From NCBI GenBank assembly GCA_019456225.1, contig VRUI01000017.1, positions 1 to 64,000 on the forward strand: a stretch of DNA of 64,000 nucleotides. The letters run 5' to 3'. The notes beneath the pieces were generated by a model that made no database searches, was not told the origin of the DNA, and was given only the letters and a program-made list of their open reading frames with translations. How positions within the stretch are numbered: position 1 is the stretch's first letter; every line of letters starts with the position of its first letter. Positions 1 through 10,084 of the stretch are shown in pieces. This stretch comes from Planctomycetota bacterium (GTDB taxonomy: Bacteria > Planctomycetota > Phycisphaerae > Sedimentisphaerales > Anaerohalosphaeraceae). Made by a program: the position numbers and the translations under genes.

Positions 1-586
1 AATTTGATGCGGAATAATGGGGTTTATGGGGCCAATAGTATATGTTGACCCAGAATGTCACTCGGGGACATAGCGCGCGATTCCATCGGCGGTAATATCG
101 GTATTTTTATGTGTGGCAACAGGCGAGTTTATACTACGAAGTATGGTTTCGTAGTGCTCTTCTAAAATCAAGACAATTCTAAGCGGCAGCGAGGGTTGTA
201 AACGCTGTCGCCGCTTCATTCGTCTATGGCTCATTACACCGGAGAAATACATCATAACATACACGCTAACAAGTGTCTCGCTTCTTCAGGGGCCAGTATG
301 ATAACGCGCACTTCTTTTCAGGTTGTCACTAGATTTTATTTCGGGGTGCCCTGGGGGGAATGGTGCGATGTTTGCCTGACTAGAGCAATTAAATTTTTAG
401 TGTATTGCTTATGCCTGTTGCGGCTGTGACCAGCGGCGTTAGAAATACTCAGCAATGAACAGGATTGCCTGCGTTTTCTGCCTTGCCGGCCAAAGTCCTT
501 ACGACGGCCTAAGCCATACATAAAAAGTTTAAGTGCTCTAATTCTCTGGTCGTCGTTTAGCCTTCCTCGGTATTTCATGATGACCC
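1..586. repeat. Remnant of a dispersed element; no convincing gene
   Basis: No supported coding sequence is seen. Read on the minus strand, about 302 down to 30 matches the plus-strand stretch at 55,482-55,950. Shared parts include the start 'ctggcccc..gaagaagcgag', a middle encoding SLPL(K/R)I(D/V)LIL(R/E)EHY in one frame, and an end encoding RYV-E followed by HSGSTYTIGP. This copy has an in-frame stop before HSGS and lacks the tandem array present in the other copy. Bases 303-586 show no clear structure. The identity of the element is not recognised. Confidence 0.55.
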
Positions 587-622
587 AAAAAAAAGGGCTG
601 CAAGTAGAAACCTGCAACCCTC
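587..622 (-). terminator. Rho-independent terminator of the large secreted protein gene
   Basis: On the minus strand AGGGTTGCA and TGCAGCCCT form a 9-bp stem with one G-T pair around a short loop, followed by a run of eight T. It lies about 60 bases past the stop codon of the 680-5,266 gene. Confidence 0.75.
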
Positions 623-679
623 GTTTTTCTTCAAACATATTATACTGACAGATTCGTCAGCTTCGGTCATCTCCTGCGT

Positions 680-3600
680 CTACGGATCCCAGTGCTCTGC
701 AAGTTCCATAAAGTCGAGGATGTTGACTACCCCATCGCCTCCGGGCGGTGCAATGTCGGCGTCGGGATGATATCCAAGCCAGTTTGCCGTGATCAGACTG
801 AGCATTTCATATCCGTACTTTTTGCCCGCTGCCAATTCGACGATCTCTTCATCTGTCAGTTGCCGGTTATATATCCAGCCCTCATCAACCATCCCTTCAA
901 ATGATTCGTTCCTCCACTCAGGACTTCCGTTGTTGCCGATGTCGGCGAAGGTGTTAAGAGTATTAAGCCCGGTATATGTTCCTGCGGCCTTTTCAACTCC
1001 GTCGACATAAACTTTGTAAGAAGTTTCGTCCCATGTAAGAGCGACATGATAGCTCCGGTCGACAGTTAAGGTGTCAATGTCAGCTCTTAGTTCATGGCTG
1101 TCACCAAGCCCCAGCGTAAGAGAGCCATCCTTCAGGTAGATCTGGATTCTGTCACTCCAATCGCCTCCTGAATGCCCGAAGAGGTAGTTTGACAGACCTG
1201 CATTTTCAGGATAGGATATGGGAGTAAACCTTAACGCGATCGTTCCGGCAGATGTCTGCATATTTTCCATCGACACCTCTACCGCATCGTCGATCCCGTC
1301 AAAACTGACACTCCCTTCACCTGTAAAGACAGGCCCGCCTATCAATTCCGCCGTATTGCTATGGTCAGAGGAATCGGCGGCTGACGTGCCGGTGTTTTCG
1401 TCGAATTTCCAGTGTCCGACAAGAGATGTGTCACCGCCTGGGGGTTTCGAAAGACTGGCGATCTGTTCAGCGGTCAGAACATAATTGTAAATCCACGCTT
1501 CCTCAATCGATCCGTTAAGGGCTTCGTCACGTAACGCGGAATTACCATCATTGCCGATGTCTGCAAATGTGCTCATCGTGTCGAAGCCGGAGTAGCTTCC
1601 GGTTGCCTTAACCGCGCCGTCTACATAAACCGTATATTCGCTGCCGTTGAAGGTCAAGGCAACGAGATACCATTGGCCGGGCACGAATAGTTCGATGTTT
1701 ACACTCGAGGTGTGAGAATCGCCAAGCCCGATTGCCAGGCTGCCGCCGTCGAGGTATATCTGCAGTCTGTTCGACCATGTTCCGACGGTGTGGCCAAAGA
1801 GGTATTGCGAACCTGTTGGGTCTGTCTGCTGAGCCATTACGGCGACCGTTCCGGCAGATGTCTGCATTTTTTCCATGGACACTTCAACAGCGTCGTCGAC
1901 CCCGTCAAATGTTACCTGGCCGGTTCCGCTAAGAGCAGCACCATTGATTAAGACGGCGGTATTGCCGAAAGGCGACAGATCCTTTGACGATGATCCGCCG
2001 GGCTCGTTGAATTGCCAGCGGCCCACCATATCCTGGACGAACGCATAATTAAAGCTTACCTGGGCCATGCTGTTGCCGGCAAGGTCTTCTACATTGCTTA
2101 TTGTTATCTCGTAGTTGGTTGTCGAATCGTGTGCACTGGTTTCCAGCGTTACGGTGTTATTCTGTGCGTTTAGCGTCGCATTGCTGATCGAAATATTATT
2201 GTCAATAGAATAGTTGGCGATATTTGCTGCCGAACTGTCTTTGACAGCTTCGCTGAAAATGATCTCGACGAACATTTCGCCGAATGTTATCGTTGAAACT
2301 TGCGGCGGTGTAGTATCCGGTGCTGCAACGCCGTATTCAAATGCACCCCTGTCAAATCCGCTGCCAATTGGCCGTGCGTTTCCGGCAATGTCAGAATCGA
2401 GATCAATAGTCGTGCCGCTGTCGATGCTGTTACTGGATTCATTGAGCTTGAAATCGTCTGTGGATACATTTGCGATAAGCGGTCCGCCCGAAGCGTTTAT
2501 ACCGACAAAACCCGGGTTGCTTGCGACTATGTCGTTTGCCTGTAGTCCATATTGACCAAGAGAGACACCGAAAAGGTTGTAATCACCGCGATGCTGCGAA
2601 GCGTTGTAACTTGCTCCCATGTGCGAATAATTAATAGCGAGGATTATGTTGTTGTACATTTCGAGGTTTGTTACGTTTGTTCCGATGGAAAGTCCGCCGT
2701 AATCTCCGCCTGCCATGCCCCAGAAAGTATTGTTATAGAGTGTGATGTTGTCTGCCATTTGAATATACGAAAGGAAGCCGGTGTTGTCGTTGTTGTAGAA
2801 AATATTATTTGCAAACAAAATATTTCTGCAGTACTGCGCCGACGAAGATGCCCATCCGCCAAAGAAGAATGCCGATGTGCTTGGGATATTGTGAACAAAA
2901 TTCCCTACAAATTCACTGTTACTGACGTTAAATATTTCAAAACCGTCGCTGTGGCCGTTATAACAGGGCCCACATCCGCCGTCTGTGCCGCAGCCATGCA
3001 AGTCGTAGACTTCGTTATGAGAGATATTGAGATTGCTGGAGTCAAATATTTCCAATCCGTCATCGGCTCCGTCATGAATCAGGCACCCGTCGATCGTGAT
3101 GTACGAACTCGATTGGATTGAGACGCAGTTACATGAACCATTTGTCTGGTTGCTGGACGATCCCTGGTAGTTACCGTCGATGTCGCAATTTAGTACGGTA
3201 ATATTGTTTGAATTTGAAATATTCAATACACCGCCGCCGCCTGCACTGGTATTGTTCCAGCGAATTGCAGTTTGCCCCGGGGATCTGCCGTCAATGAAAA
3301 TATACGATGCACCCGAAAAACTGAACTCACCGAAAACTGCCTGGTCATTAGCGTAGGCAGTTGACCAGCCGGTCTCGACGCCGTGATCGCTAAGAGTGGC
3401 TTTCTTTAAGGTGCTGTACTGAGTCCCGGACGGAGGATCGTTAAATGTGTAATCCGGATATGTTCCGCCGGCGAAATAATACACGGCACCTCTTTGCAGC
3501 GTTGAAGGCAGATTTCTTAATGCCTGGCTCCAGGTGGTCCCGGAATTGCCGTTGTTTCCATCCGGAGAAATATAATATGCGTCACCGGTTGGCGGGTCTA

Positions 3601-5266
3601 CCGGACCGCCATTGTCGTCGGCAGCGGTTGTAAATGTTCCTTGCGCTGCGGAGTTACTCTGGTTGTTGGCGTTGTCATAACTGAAAACACTGTAATTATA
3701 GTCTGTTTCTGGTGTAAGCGAACTGTCGGTGAAGCTGTTAGTGTTGACGCTTCCGAGAGACTGGCCTTCTCTGTAAACCCTGTAACCGGACGCTAAGTCA
3801 CCGTCGGCAGCCGGCTGCGACGGAGTCCATGATAAGCTTATTGAGGTCGAACTAATATTGGTAGTCGTAAGCGACGTAGGAGGCAGCGGCGGAGTATTAT
3901 CCGGTTCCGGCGGGGTAGTATCGGGCCATATCCCGCCGTAATCTGCCCTGTATGCGTCCCACATATTTGCGGCAAAAGACGACATCTGTCTTTGCCATCC
4001 CGTTTCGATATTCATAAATCGATCCTGATAATCGAAAATGGAATCATGGTTCCACAGGTTTCTTACGCCCATGATCCTAGCCGAGAGCACCGCACCGGCC
4101 CAGCTGTTAGCCGTGCAGCATTGTCTATAATCCGCGGACCAGCTTTTGCTGTCCTTGTCCGGATGCGTTACATGCCTGATCCCCCATTCCGGCAGACCAA
4201 TGTCAGATGAGCTGTATCTGCCGCTGCTTACATCAGACTGGCTGACATAGAATGTCTGGTCGTCCTCGCCGAAATGTACATAGTCGGGATGACCATATCC
4301 ATAGCCGGCGACACCGGCTCGTCCGATGTTCATCATATCGCCGTCGCCGAGCACCAGTCCGGCAAAAAGGATGGGCCATTTTCTTCCGCTGGCATGCCCC
4401 CCGTCGCATACCCAGGTGCCGGTGCCGCCATCCTGTACAATTCCGAACAGGTCAATTCCAAGCTGGACATACCTTATCATAAGCGTTTCTTTGTCGGCGT
4501 TGGAGAAGTTCAGCTGCAGCATTAGCGAGCCGCTGCCTGCGTTTAAACTGATTTCACGTCCATAGTCAGGCATGTTTTCGGCGGGATGCATATAGCGTCC
4601 AAGCCATCCATTTGCATGGTCGATCCACGGCCTTTCAAAATAACGTTCAACCGTGCTCAACGACGGGGTACCTGGTACGGGAGTAAGATTTCCCAGGGGA
4701 GAATAGTCCAACTGGCTTTTATTGAACCTGATCGTTTTGGGATTGTTGCAGTATGGAGGCCTGAAAGATCCTGCCGGCGGCGCCGAGGAAAGAACGGTCA
4801 AAATCGCACTGGTCCTTGTCTGAGGAAGATTTCCTCCCGCAGAAAAGCTTATCGAAGATACGAGCGAACTGCCGGTGGCGAGTGTCAATCGATTCGACGA
4901 TGATACGTTAAGGGCGAAATTCAAAGCGTCGCTGTATTGCCCTCCGCCGCCGTACATCGAGCTGTCATAGCCCTGCATCGTACCTCCTGAAGGAGACGGG
5001 TTGACCATCGAACCGTTCATTACTCTCCCGCCGCCCGTTGACGGCGGATTAATACTGATTATCGTAACCGGTCCTACAACCCAGTAGTCTCCGTTGGCAA
5101 ATTGGCCTGTCTGGTAGTCACCGTCAAACGTCCATGTGATTCCGAACTGACTGACCTGCGTTGCCCCAAATGAATTAGCACATATAAAAATGCTAAGTGT
5201 GATAAATGGCAGCATTATCGCTATGCGAATCTTCGATGATTTAGAAATTGATTTTCTGAAACTCAT
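680..5266 (-). CDS. Large secreted beta-helix/LamG protein with dockerin-like tail
   Basis: Predicted extracellular protein of about 1,528 residues. The start at 5,266 is preferred over an ATG 12 codons upstream because AGGGGG lies 7 bases before it and a clean signal peptide follows (basic N-terminus, hydrophobic core, cut near ANSFGA). Order: an unrecognised N-terminal region (to about 450), a fibronectin type III domain (about 470-555), an Asn/Ser-rich right-handed parallel beta-helix (about 570-990), a SwmB/Ig-like domain opening with DTTPPQV, two LamG/concanavalin-like domains that closely resemble each other (both contain FDG-DDAVEVSME), and a short C-terminal dockerin-like segment (GGDGVVNILDF...EHW) typical of Planctomycete secreted proteins. 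It sits at the end of the minus-strand EPS arm and may bind or process polysaccharide. No catalytic residues were identified. Confidence 0.85.
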   Translation of the reverse strand: MSFRKSISKSSKIRIAIMLPFITLSIFICANSFGATQVSQFGITWTFDGDYQTGQFANGDYWVVGPVTIISINPPSTGGGRVMNGSMVNPSPSGGTMQGYDSSMYGGGGQYSDALNFALNVSSSNRLTLATGSSLVSSISFSAGGNLPQTRTSAILTVLSSAPPAGSFRPPYCNNPKTIRFNKSQLDYSPLGNLTPVPGTPSLSTVERYFERPWIDHANGWLGRYMHPAENMPDYGREISLNAGSGSLMLQLNFSNADKETLMIRYVQLGIDLFGIVQDGGTGTWVCDGGHASGRKWPILFAGLVLGDGDMMNIGRAGVAGYGYGHPDYVHFGEDDQTFYVSQSDVSSGRYSSSDIGLPEWGIRHVTHPDKDSKSWSADYRQCCTANSWAGAVLSARIMGVRNLWNHDSIFDYQDRFMNIETGWQRQMSSFAANMWDAYRADYGGIWPDTTPPEPDNTPPLPPTSLTTTNISSTSISLSWTPSQPAADGDLASGYRVYREGQSLGSVNTNSFTDSSLTPETDYNYSVFSYDNANNQSNSAAQGTFTTAADDNGGPVDPPTGDAYYISPDGNNGNSGTTWSQALRNLPSTLQRGAVYYFAGGTYPDYTFNDPPSGTQYSTLKKATLSDHGVETGWSTAYANDQAVFGEFSFSGASYIFIDGRSPGQTAIRWNNTSAGGGGVLNISNSNNITVLNCDIDGNYQGSSSNQTNGSCNCVSIQSSSYITIDGCLIHDGADDGLEIFDSSNLNISHNEVYDLHGCGTDGGCGPCYNGHSDGFEIFNVSNSEFVGNFVHNIPSTSAFFFGGWASSSAQYCRNILFANNIFYNNDNTGFLSYIQMADNITLYNNTFWGMAGGDYGGLSIGTNVTNLEMYNNIILAINYSHMGASYNASQHRGDYNLFGVSLGQYGLQANDIVASNPGFVGINASGGPLIANVSTDDFKLNESSNSIDSGTTIDLDSDIAGNARPIGSGFDRGAFEYGVAAPDTTPPQVSTITFGEMFVEIIFSEAVKDSSAANIANYSIDNNISISNATLNAQNNTVTLETSAHDSTTNYEITISNVEDLAGNSMAQVSFNYAFVQDMVGRWQFNEPGGSSSKDLSPFGNTAVLINGAALSGTGQVTFDGVDDAVEVSMEKMQTSAGTVAVMAQQTDPTGSQYLFGHTVGTWSNRLQIYLDGGSLAIGLGDSHTSSVNIELFVPGQWYLVALTFNGSEYTVYVDGAVKATGSYSGFDTMSTFADIGNDGNSALRDEALNGSIEEAWIYNYVLTAEQIASLSKPPGGDTSLVGHWKFDENTGTSAADSSDHSNTAELIGGPVFTGEGSVSFDGIDDAVEVSMENMQTSAGTIALRFTPISYPENAGLSNYLFGHSGGDWSDRIQIYLKDGSLTLGLGDSHELRADIDTLTVDRSYHVALTWDETSYKVYVDGVEKAAGTYTGLNTLNTFADIGNNGSPEWRNESFEGMVDEGWIYNRQLTDEEIVELAAGKKYGYEMLSLITANWLGYHPDADIAPPGGDGVVNILDFMELAEHWDP

Positions 5267-5364
5267 GATATTTCCCCCTGTAAATATTTTACCTGACTTC
5301 ATTAAATACTAAAATCGAATGTATTTTTATTTTTGAAACAAATGTTTTGTACAAGATTAGTGCT

Positions 5365-6669
5365 TTAGTCTGTGTTTAAACAGCCGTTTGTCCTGGGCAA
5401 TGGTCTGGGCGATCTTCTTATGCAAATTGTTGTCGGCACAGTTGCTATGCTGCGGCGTTGGCTTATGAAACTGACACAGGCGAATTGAAGATACAGCAGC
5501 ATCGTGATCTGGCCAAAGTATGATACACCGAAAAAAGAAACACAATGCCCCATTATCGAAACGGACATCGCCCAACATATCCATCTGGTTTGTCCGTGTT
5601 GAGATATTATTGATGCCCTCCCCGTCAGACGAATTGCGCAGCCTACTATAAAAATAAAAATGAGCATTGTGACAAGACCGCCTGTTATTCCTTCGATAAT
5701 GAACTGATTTGTAATGTCGCCTGCCCATACTCCCCACTTTTCGACGTTTTTGCAGCCGATCAACGCCCATTCACTGAAATGTGATATTGTCTGATTGATA
5801 AGCTCGTAGCGGTGGTATCCCGTTGATCCGCTGAAAATATTCACACGCGAGATCAAATGCCAGACCGGGGCTTTCATTACCAGATGGAGCCCCGTAATAA
5901 GACAGACAAGTCCTATGAAAATCACTTTTCCGTCCATCCTGAACCTGTAGATAAACCAGAATCCGACGATCGCACCTGCCGTCATGACAGGCGTGCTTGA
6001 ACCGCTAAGGAAAACGCACGTACCTGCCGCTGCGATTGCGGAAAAAAAGAAAATTTTGTTCATCTTCGCCTTGATACACCCGTAAAAGAGCGGCAAAAGA
6101 TTCGCCCAGAACAATCCCATCATGATGGGATGGGGAAACGGCCCGCTGCACCTGTAACGGCCGCGATGAAACATTGCCGTCGAACGCCCGAAACTTGAAA
6201 ACAGGCTCTCCTGGTTCATTCTTTCATAGATCATTAATGGGGCGGATACGATCGCGAAAAATGCAAATAGTTTGATCGTAAAAAATACGTCATCCCACGA
6301 AGTCAGACTTCTCCTGAAAATGTAGTATAACCCCAAACAGTCGAATATTACGCCCGATTTATAGATCACCGACCGCATAGTATGCCACTGAATGATATAG
6401 ATTATTGTGCCGGACATCACCCATGTAAGTATTAGTTTGTCAAACAGATTCCAGCGTATCGGCTTTTTATCGACCGTTATTAAAAGCTTCAGTAACCCAA
6501 ACAGCACTACCATCCGCAGGGGAGTGAAATCCAGGCCCATAATTATTACTCGCTGGTCAGCTGGAACGATACACGCAGCCATCACAAAAGGAAGCAGGAT
6601 CCATTTGCGGGGAAGGAATAAAACCATGATTATCAGCAATACGCTGATCGTTATAGTTGGAGTTTGCAT
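5365..6669 (-). CDS. O-antigen ligase/polymerase-like membrane protein (Wzy/WaaL family)
   Basis: Integral membrane protein of 434 residues with about ten hydrophobic segments, several very short loops and one long periplasmic-type loop (about residues 290-335, containing GSTGYHRYELINQTI and the conserved-looking H-E/R positions). This layout fits the O-antigen ligase/polymerase (Wzy_C) family, which joins repeat units on the periplasmic face. It lies beside a flippase and glycosyltransferases on the same strand, which supports a Wzy polymerase in a Wzx/Wzy pathway. The start ATG has no strong ribosome site. The family is too divergent to separate polymerase from ligase by eye. Confidence 0.75.
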   Translation of the reverse strand: MQTPTITISVLLIIMVLFLPRKWILLPFVMAACIVPADQRVIIMGLDFTPLRMVVLFGLLKLLITVDKKPIRWNLFDKLILTWVMSGTIIYIIQWHTMRSVIYKSGVIFDCLGLYYIFRRSLTSWDDVFFTIKLFAFFAIVSAPLMIYERMNQESLFSSFGRSTAMFHRGRYRCSGPFPHPIMMGLFWANLLPLFYGCIKAKMNKIFFFSAIAAAGTCVFLSGSSTPVMTAGAIVGFWFIYRFRMDGKVIFIGLVCLITGLHLVMKAPVWHLISRVNIFSGSTGYHRYELINQTISHFSEWALIGCKNVEKWGVWAGDITNQFIIEGITGGLVTMLIFIFIVGCAIRLTGRASIISQHGQTRWICWAMSVSIMGHCVSFFGVSYFGQITMLLYLQFACVSFISQRRSIATVPTTICIRRSPRPLPRTNGCLNTD

Positions 6670-6690
6670 ATATACTTTTCTACTTTAAAC

Positions 6691-6916
6691 AATAAACGTA
6701 ACCATTCACAGTTTTTTTTGACAGGATTACAGGATAAAAAAAAGATTATGAAAAGATCATAGCCTGTGTTTATACGGTTTATAATAAAATGGGATTTTGA
6801 ATTTTGGTAAAGATAAGGTAGAAGTAAAACGAAAAGTTAAAAATTTATAATCATCCTGTTATCCTGTCAAAAAAGAGAGCTTAGAGTGATTAACAGGAAA
6901 ACCCGTGAACGGTTAC
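6691..6916. repeat. Nested inverted-repeat element (MITE-like) between EPS genes
   Basis: Two nested inverted repeats flank an AT-rich core. The inner arms at 6,714-6,735 and 6,853-6,874 match over 22 bases with one mismatch (core TTGACAGGATTACAGGAT). The outer arms at 6,698-6,709 and 6,905-6,916 match over 12 bases with one mismatch (GTAACCATTCAC against GTAACCGTTCAC). There is no open frame inside. It looks like a small non-coding dispersed element between the polymerase and GT2 genes. Confidence 0.6.
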
Positions 6917-6925
6917 CAATAAACA

Positions 6926-7972
6926 TTAGACATTTTCTAATTGGCCTGTCATTTCGTCTGTCTCGTTTATTTTGCAATGTTTCCTTACAAACCTGAAATG
7001 CTGCCATTTAAAATACCGCCATTTAACGATCATTAAGAGTCTAAGCGGGTAATGCAGGAAACTGTTAGTTACGCCCATGTATAATAAATGTGATTTGATC
7101 GATCGAGGCAGTTTACTCTTGATCATTCGTGCCAGCCTTGCGTTTCTTTCCCAGAACGCTGAAGACAGCGTAGTCCGCACGCATTTTTTAGTCAGGTAAT
7201 CTATCGCGGACTTGACGTTGTGTTTTCTGGCCAGATATAAATGACAGTTTACCGTAGCCCTGACAAAACTTGCCATTTTCGGCAGGCTCTGTGTGTTACT
7301 CGCTGATTCCAGTCTTACAGTATATGTTGACATAGCTTCGTCAATATAATGTGTACCCGACAGCATTGAAAGCTCGATGAACATCGGGATATCGGTTGCG
7401 CCTGTATACTTTTCATTACTGTAAATATTTGAATCCAACAGGACCTTGTCTAACAGTTTTTTCCTGGTCATTACCGTACAGGTCAAAATGTTATATCCGT
7501 TCCACCCTCTGAATACGCAAAAATCTTTTGGCGGAAGATTGTCCGTAGTTTTAAAGAAGTCCTGAATTTCAAGCCCATACTCCTCAAAGTATCTGTTCTG
7601 GTCGGAATGAACTAAACCGCATTCGGGATGCATCTCCAGATATTTGCATTGCTTTTCGAGCTTCTTAGAGTCATGCCAGTAGTCATCTCCTTCGCAAAAG
7701 GCAATATATTTTCCCATGCACGCCCCCACAGTTCGAATCGAATTCTTAAGCATCCCGACATTTTCGTCCGAAGTAACCACTCGTATTATATTCGGATGTT
7801 TTTCCTGGTATTTTAAAACGATTTCACGTGTCCTATCAGTCGAACAATCCTCGCCGATGACCAACTCGAAAGGAAATTTTGTCTTTTGCACAAGCACACT
7901 TTCGATAGCCCTGGCAATATAAGATTCATGGTTATAAGTGAGCATATAGACACTAATTAATGGTGTGCTCAT
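6926..7972 (-). CDS. Family 2 glycosyltransferase
   Basis: GT-A-fold glycosyltransferase of about 348 residues, cytoplasmic or membrane-associated, that adds a sugar to the EPS repeat unit. The N-terminus has ISVYMLTYNHESYIARAIES, then ELVIGEDCSTDRTREI and the metal-binding region AFCEGDDYWHD (DxD equivalent at GDD). A second in-frame ATG at 7,972 is chosen because GGGGGAG precedes it, whereas the ATG at 7,984 has no ribosome site. The spacing is short (3 bases), so the choice is not certain. It follows the flippase gene by about 30 bases on the same strand. The acceptor and donor sugars cannot be read from the sequence. Confidence 0.88.
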   Translation of the reverse strand: MSTPLISVYMLTYNHESYIARAIESVLVQKTKFPFELVIGEDCSTDRTREIVLKYQEKHPNIIRVVTSDENVGMLKNSIRTVGACMGKYIAFCEGDDYWHDSKKLEKQCKYLEMHPECGLVHSDQNRYFEEYGLEIQDFFKTTDNLPPKDFCVFRGWNGYNILTCTVMTRKKLLDKVLLDSNIYSNEKYTGATDIPMFIELSMLSGTHYIDEAMSTYTVRLESASNTQSLPKMASFVRATVNCHLYLARKHNVKSAIDYLTKKCVRTTLSSAFWERNARLARMIKSKLPRSIKSHLLYMGVTNSFLHYPLRLLMIVKWRYFKWQHFRFVRKHCKINETDEMTGQLENV

Positions 7973-8005
7973 TTTCTCCCCCATTCAAAATAACTTAAGT
8001 TTGTT

Positions 8006-9463
8006 TTATGCAAATTGTAAAAATGTCAGCTTGCCGGCAGCGTAAATACGGATTTCCTCAAATGCGGACAGTCTGAATATTCTGCACAATCCTATGTAAA
8101 CGACAACACCGACGATAGCCTGCGTCAAAAACAGCGAAAGAACGCTCTCGAATGGAACATATTTCAAACTATAAACAACGGCGCCCATCAGCACGGCCGC
8201 AAATAAATATGGTGTCATATCCCAAAGCTGTTCCATGATCGGATAATCTATCATCCGGGCAGTGAAAAACGTATTTATATACAATCCGGCGATCGACACG
8301 ATGATCTGCCCCCAGATCATCGCTGATATCCCCCAGCGGTAAGTAACAAAAATACTGATAACGATTAAAGCTTTTTTAATGATCTCAAGTCTAAAGAACA
8401 GGTCCGATCGCCCCTTTGCCATCAGCAAATTTAAATTGATCGAATGAATCGGATACATCAAACCTACCAGGCATAATAATTGCAGATATGGGATGCTCTC
8501 CGCCCATTTGTCCGTTAAAAGCAGCAATACTACCGGCCTGGCCGTTACCAGTATTCCGATCATCAAAGGAAAGTTAGCCAAAGCCAGAAATGACAGAGCC
8601 TTTTTCATTCCTCTTTTTAAATGCAGGTTATCATTTTGTATCGAAGAAAACACAGGAAACGCCACACGAGTTACCACACTTGTTATATTTTGCGTTGTTA
8701 ACTGCTGCCACGATTTAGCACGAACATAATATCCCAGATCGCCTACCGTGAATATCTTACCTATCACAACCAGGTAAATATTCATGAATATCTGATCGAG
8801 TAAGCCTGAAAATAATAATTTTGAGCCAAAGGAGAACATACTTCTTAGAGAACGATAACTGAATTTAGCCGCCGGTCGCCAGTTGCCGATCCACCAAAGC
8901 AAAATCGCTCTCAGCAGCGATGCTGAAACTATTTGTATTGCCAGGCTCCAGACTCCGAATCCGCGTAAAGCCAAAAATATCCCGATTCCGCCGGAGATAA
9001 CCGTCGCTGTCATCCCAACTTTCAATTGACTCTTAAAATCAACATTTTTAGTCAGCAGTGTAGTCTGAATAAGTCCGAATGAGTTGATAATAAGATTTAG
9101 AGACAGAAAACGAGTCAATGGCACTAATTTCGGTTCATTGTAGAACGCCCCGATCCACGGCGATATCAGGCACATTAAACCGGCTGCTGCAAAACCAATG
9201 AGGATGTTAAAGTAAAAAATGGAACACTCGTCGATATGGGTCGCATTTTTTTTCTGTATCAACGCCGAACCAAAGCCGCTATCGAGAAATGTCTGAGCAA
9301 TCGCCGTAAATATTACAAGCATACCGATCAGCCCAAACTCTTTTGGGACGAGCAGCCTGGCAAGGATTATTGAAATAATAAACTGAACTCCCTGCTGTCC
9401 AAAGCGTTCAATAAAACTCCACAAAACGCCGTGTGCCGCTTTTCTTTTAAGTTCGCTGCTCAT
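8006..9463 (-). CDS. Wzx-type oligosaccharide flippase (MOP superfamily)
   Basis: Membrane protein of 485 residues with about 12-14 hydrophobic segments. It starts with the typical LKRKAAHGVLWSFIERFGQQ and continues with QFIISIILARLLVPKEFGLIGM, the opening pattern of polysacc_synt_3/WzxC-like flippases. It would move undecaprenyl-linked repeat units to the outer face of the inner membrane. It is tightly spaced with the acyltransferase upstream (11 bases) and the GT2 gene downstream, so the three probably share a transcript. The ribosome site GAGGG is very close to the ATG. Confidence 0.9.
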   Translation of the reverse strand: MSSELKRKAAHGVLWSFIERFGQQGVQFIISIILARLLVPKEFGLIGMLVIFTAIAQTFLDSGFGSALIQKKNATHIDECSIFYFNILIGFAAAGLMCLISPWIGAFYNEPKLVPLTRFLSLNLIINSFGLIQTTLLTKNVDFKSQLKVGMTATVISGGIGIFLALRGFGVWSLAIQIVSASLLRAILLWWIGNWRPAAKFSYRSLRSMFSFGSKLLFSGLLDQIFMNIYLVVIGKIFTVGDLGYYVRAKSWQQLTTQNITSVVTRVAFPVFSSIQNDNLHLKRGMKKALSFLALANFPLMIGILVTARPVVLLLLTDKWAESIPYLQLLCLVGLMYPIHSINLNLLMAKGRSDLFFRLEIIKKALIVISIFVTYRWGISAMIWGQIIVSIAGLYINTFFTARMIDYPIMEQLWDMTPYLFAAVLMGAVVYSLKYVPFESVLSLFLTQAIVGVVVYIGLCRIFRLSAFEEIRIYAAGKLTFLQFA

Positions 9464-9474
9464 CGACCCTCACT

Positions 9475-10059
9475 TTACCTGCCGGCAATTGTCACGATTT
9501 TATCAGATACTAATTGTGCCCCGAGCTGGAGGGCCTCTCTCGATCTGCTTGCGATTTTTCTCGCCGGGATCCCTGAATACGTTGTCCACGGTTCTGTCCT
9601 TCGGACAACCATACTCATCGCTCCAACTGCGGTTCCTTCCGAAAGGATGCAGCCCGGTAAAATAACACTGCTGGAGCCGATCAGCGAATGTCTGCAAAGA
9701 ATGACTTTGCCCTTCTTAACCTTTCTGTACTCGGGAGGGGCCATTGGACTTATAAGGCTGCTGCCGCCAAAATCATCCGATTGCGCAAAAATGCACACTC
9801 TGTGGGATATGCCGGAAAAATCTTCCATGATTATCCCCGCATCGCCGGCGATAAGAATGCTGGAGGAGCCAATGTGTACGTAATTGCCGATATGGATATT
9901 TCCGCTTAAAATACAAAAATCGTCGATCCTGACATTACTTTCGATTGTTATGTTTTTGGGGTCATAGAACCTGGCGTCGCGGCTTAGCAATACATTTTCA
10001 CCGACACTGCAAAATCCGATCTCATCGATCTGGTACCTGCTTAGAAAGTTGGAATCCAT
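9475..10059 (-). CDS. Hexapeptide-repeat acyltransferase (VioB-like)
   Basis: Left-handed beta-helix acyltransferase of 194 residues. Hexapeptide rungs run through NVRIDDFCILSGNIHIGNYVHIGSSSIL, with a loop containing the likely catalytic His in GISHRVCIFAQSDDF. A second set of rungs leads to GIPARKI, a usual end of the fold. The length and the pairing with a VioA-like aminotransferase directly upstream suggest N-acylation of a 4-amino-4,6-dideoxyhexose nucleotide. Pairing and function are inferred from family knowledge. The ribosome site AAAGGT lies 6 bases before the ATG. It could alternatively O-acetylate another sugar. Confidence 0.8.
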   Translation of the reverse strand: MDSNFLSRYQIDEIGFCSVGENVLLSRDARFYDPKNITIESNVRIDDFCILSGNIHIGNYVHIGSSSILIAGDAGIIMEDFSGISHRVCIFAQSDDFGGSSLISPMAPPEYRKVKKGKVILCRHSLIGSSSVILPGCILSEGTAVGAMSMVVRRTEPWTTYSGIPARKIASRSREALQLGAQLVSDKIVTIAGR

Positions 10060-10084
10060 CTTGTTACCTTTTGCTTTAAATAAA

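Noticed and set aside
1-302. Transposase or recombinase gene fragment
   Set aside because: The repeated element encodes only short peptides that match no transposase motif I recognise, so it is recorded as a repeat.
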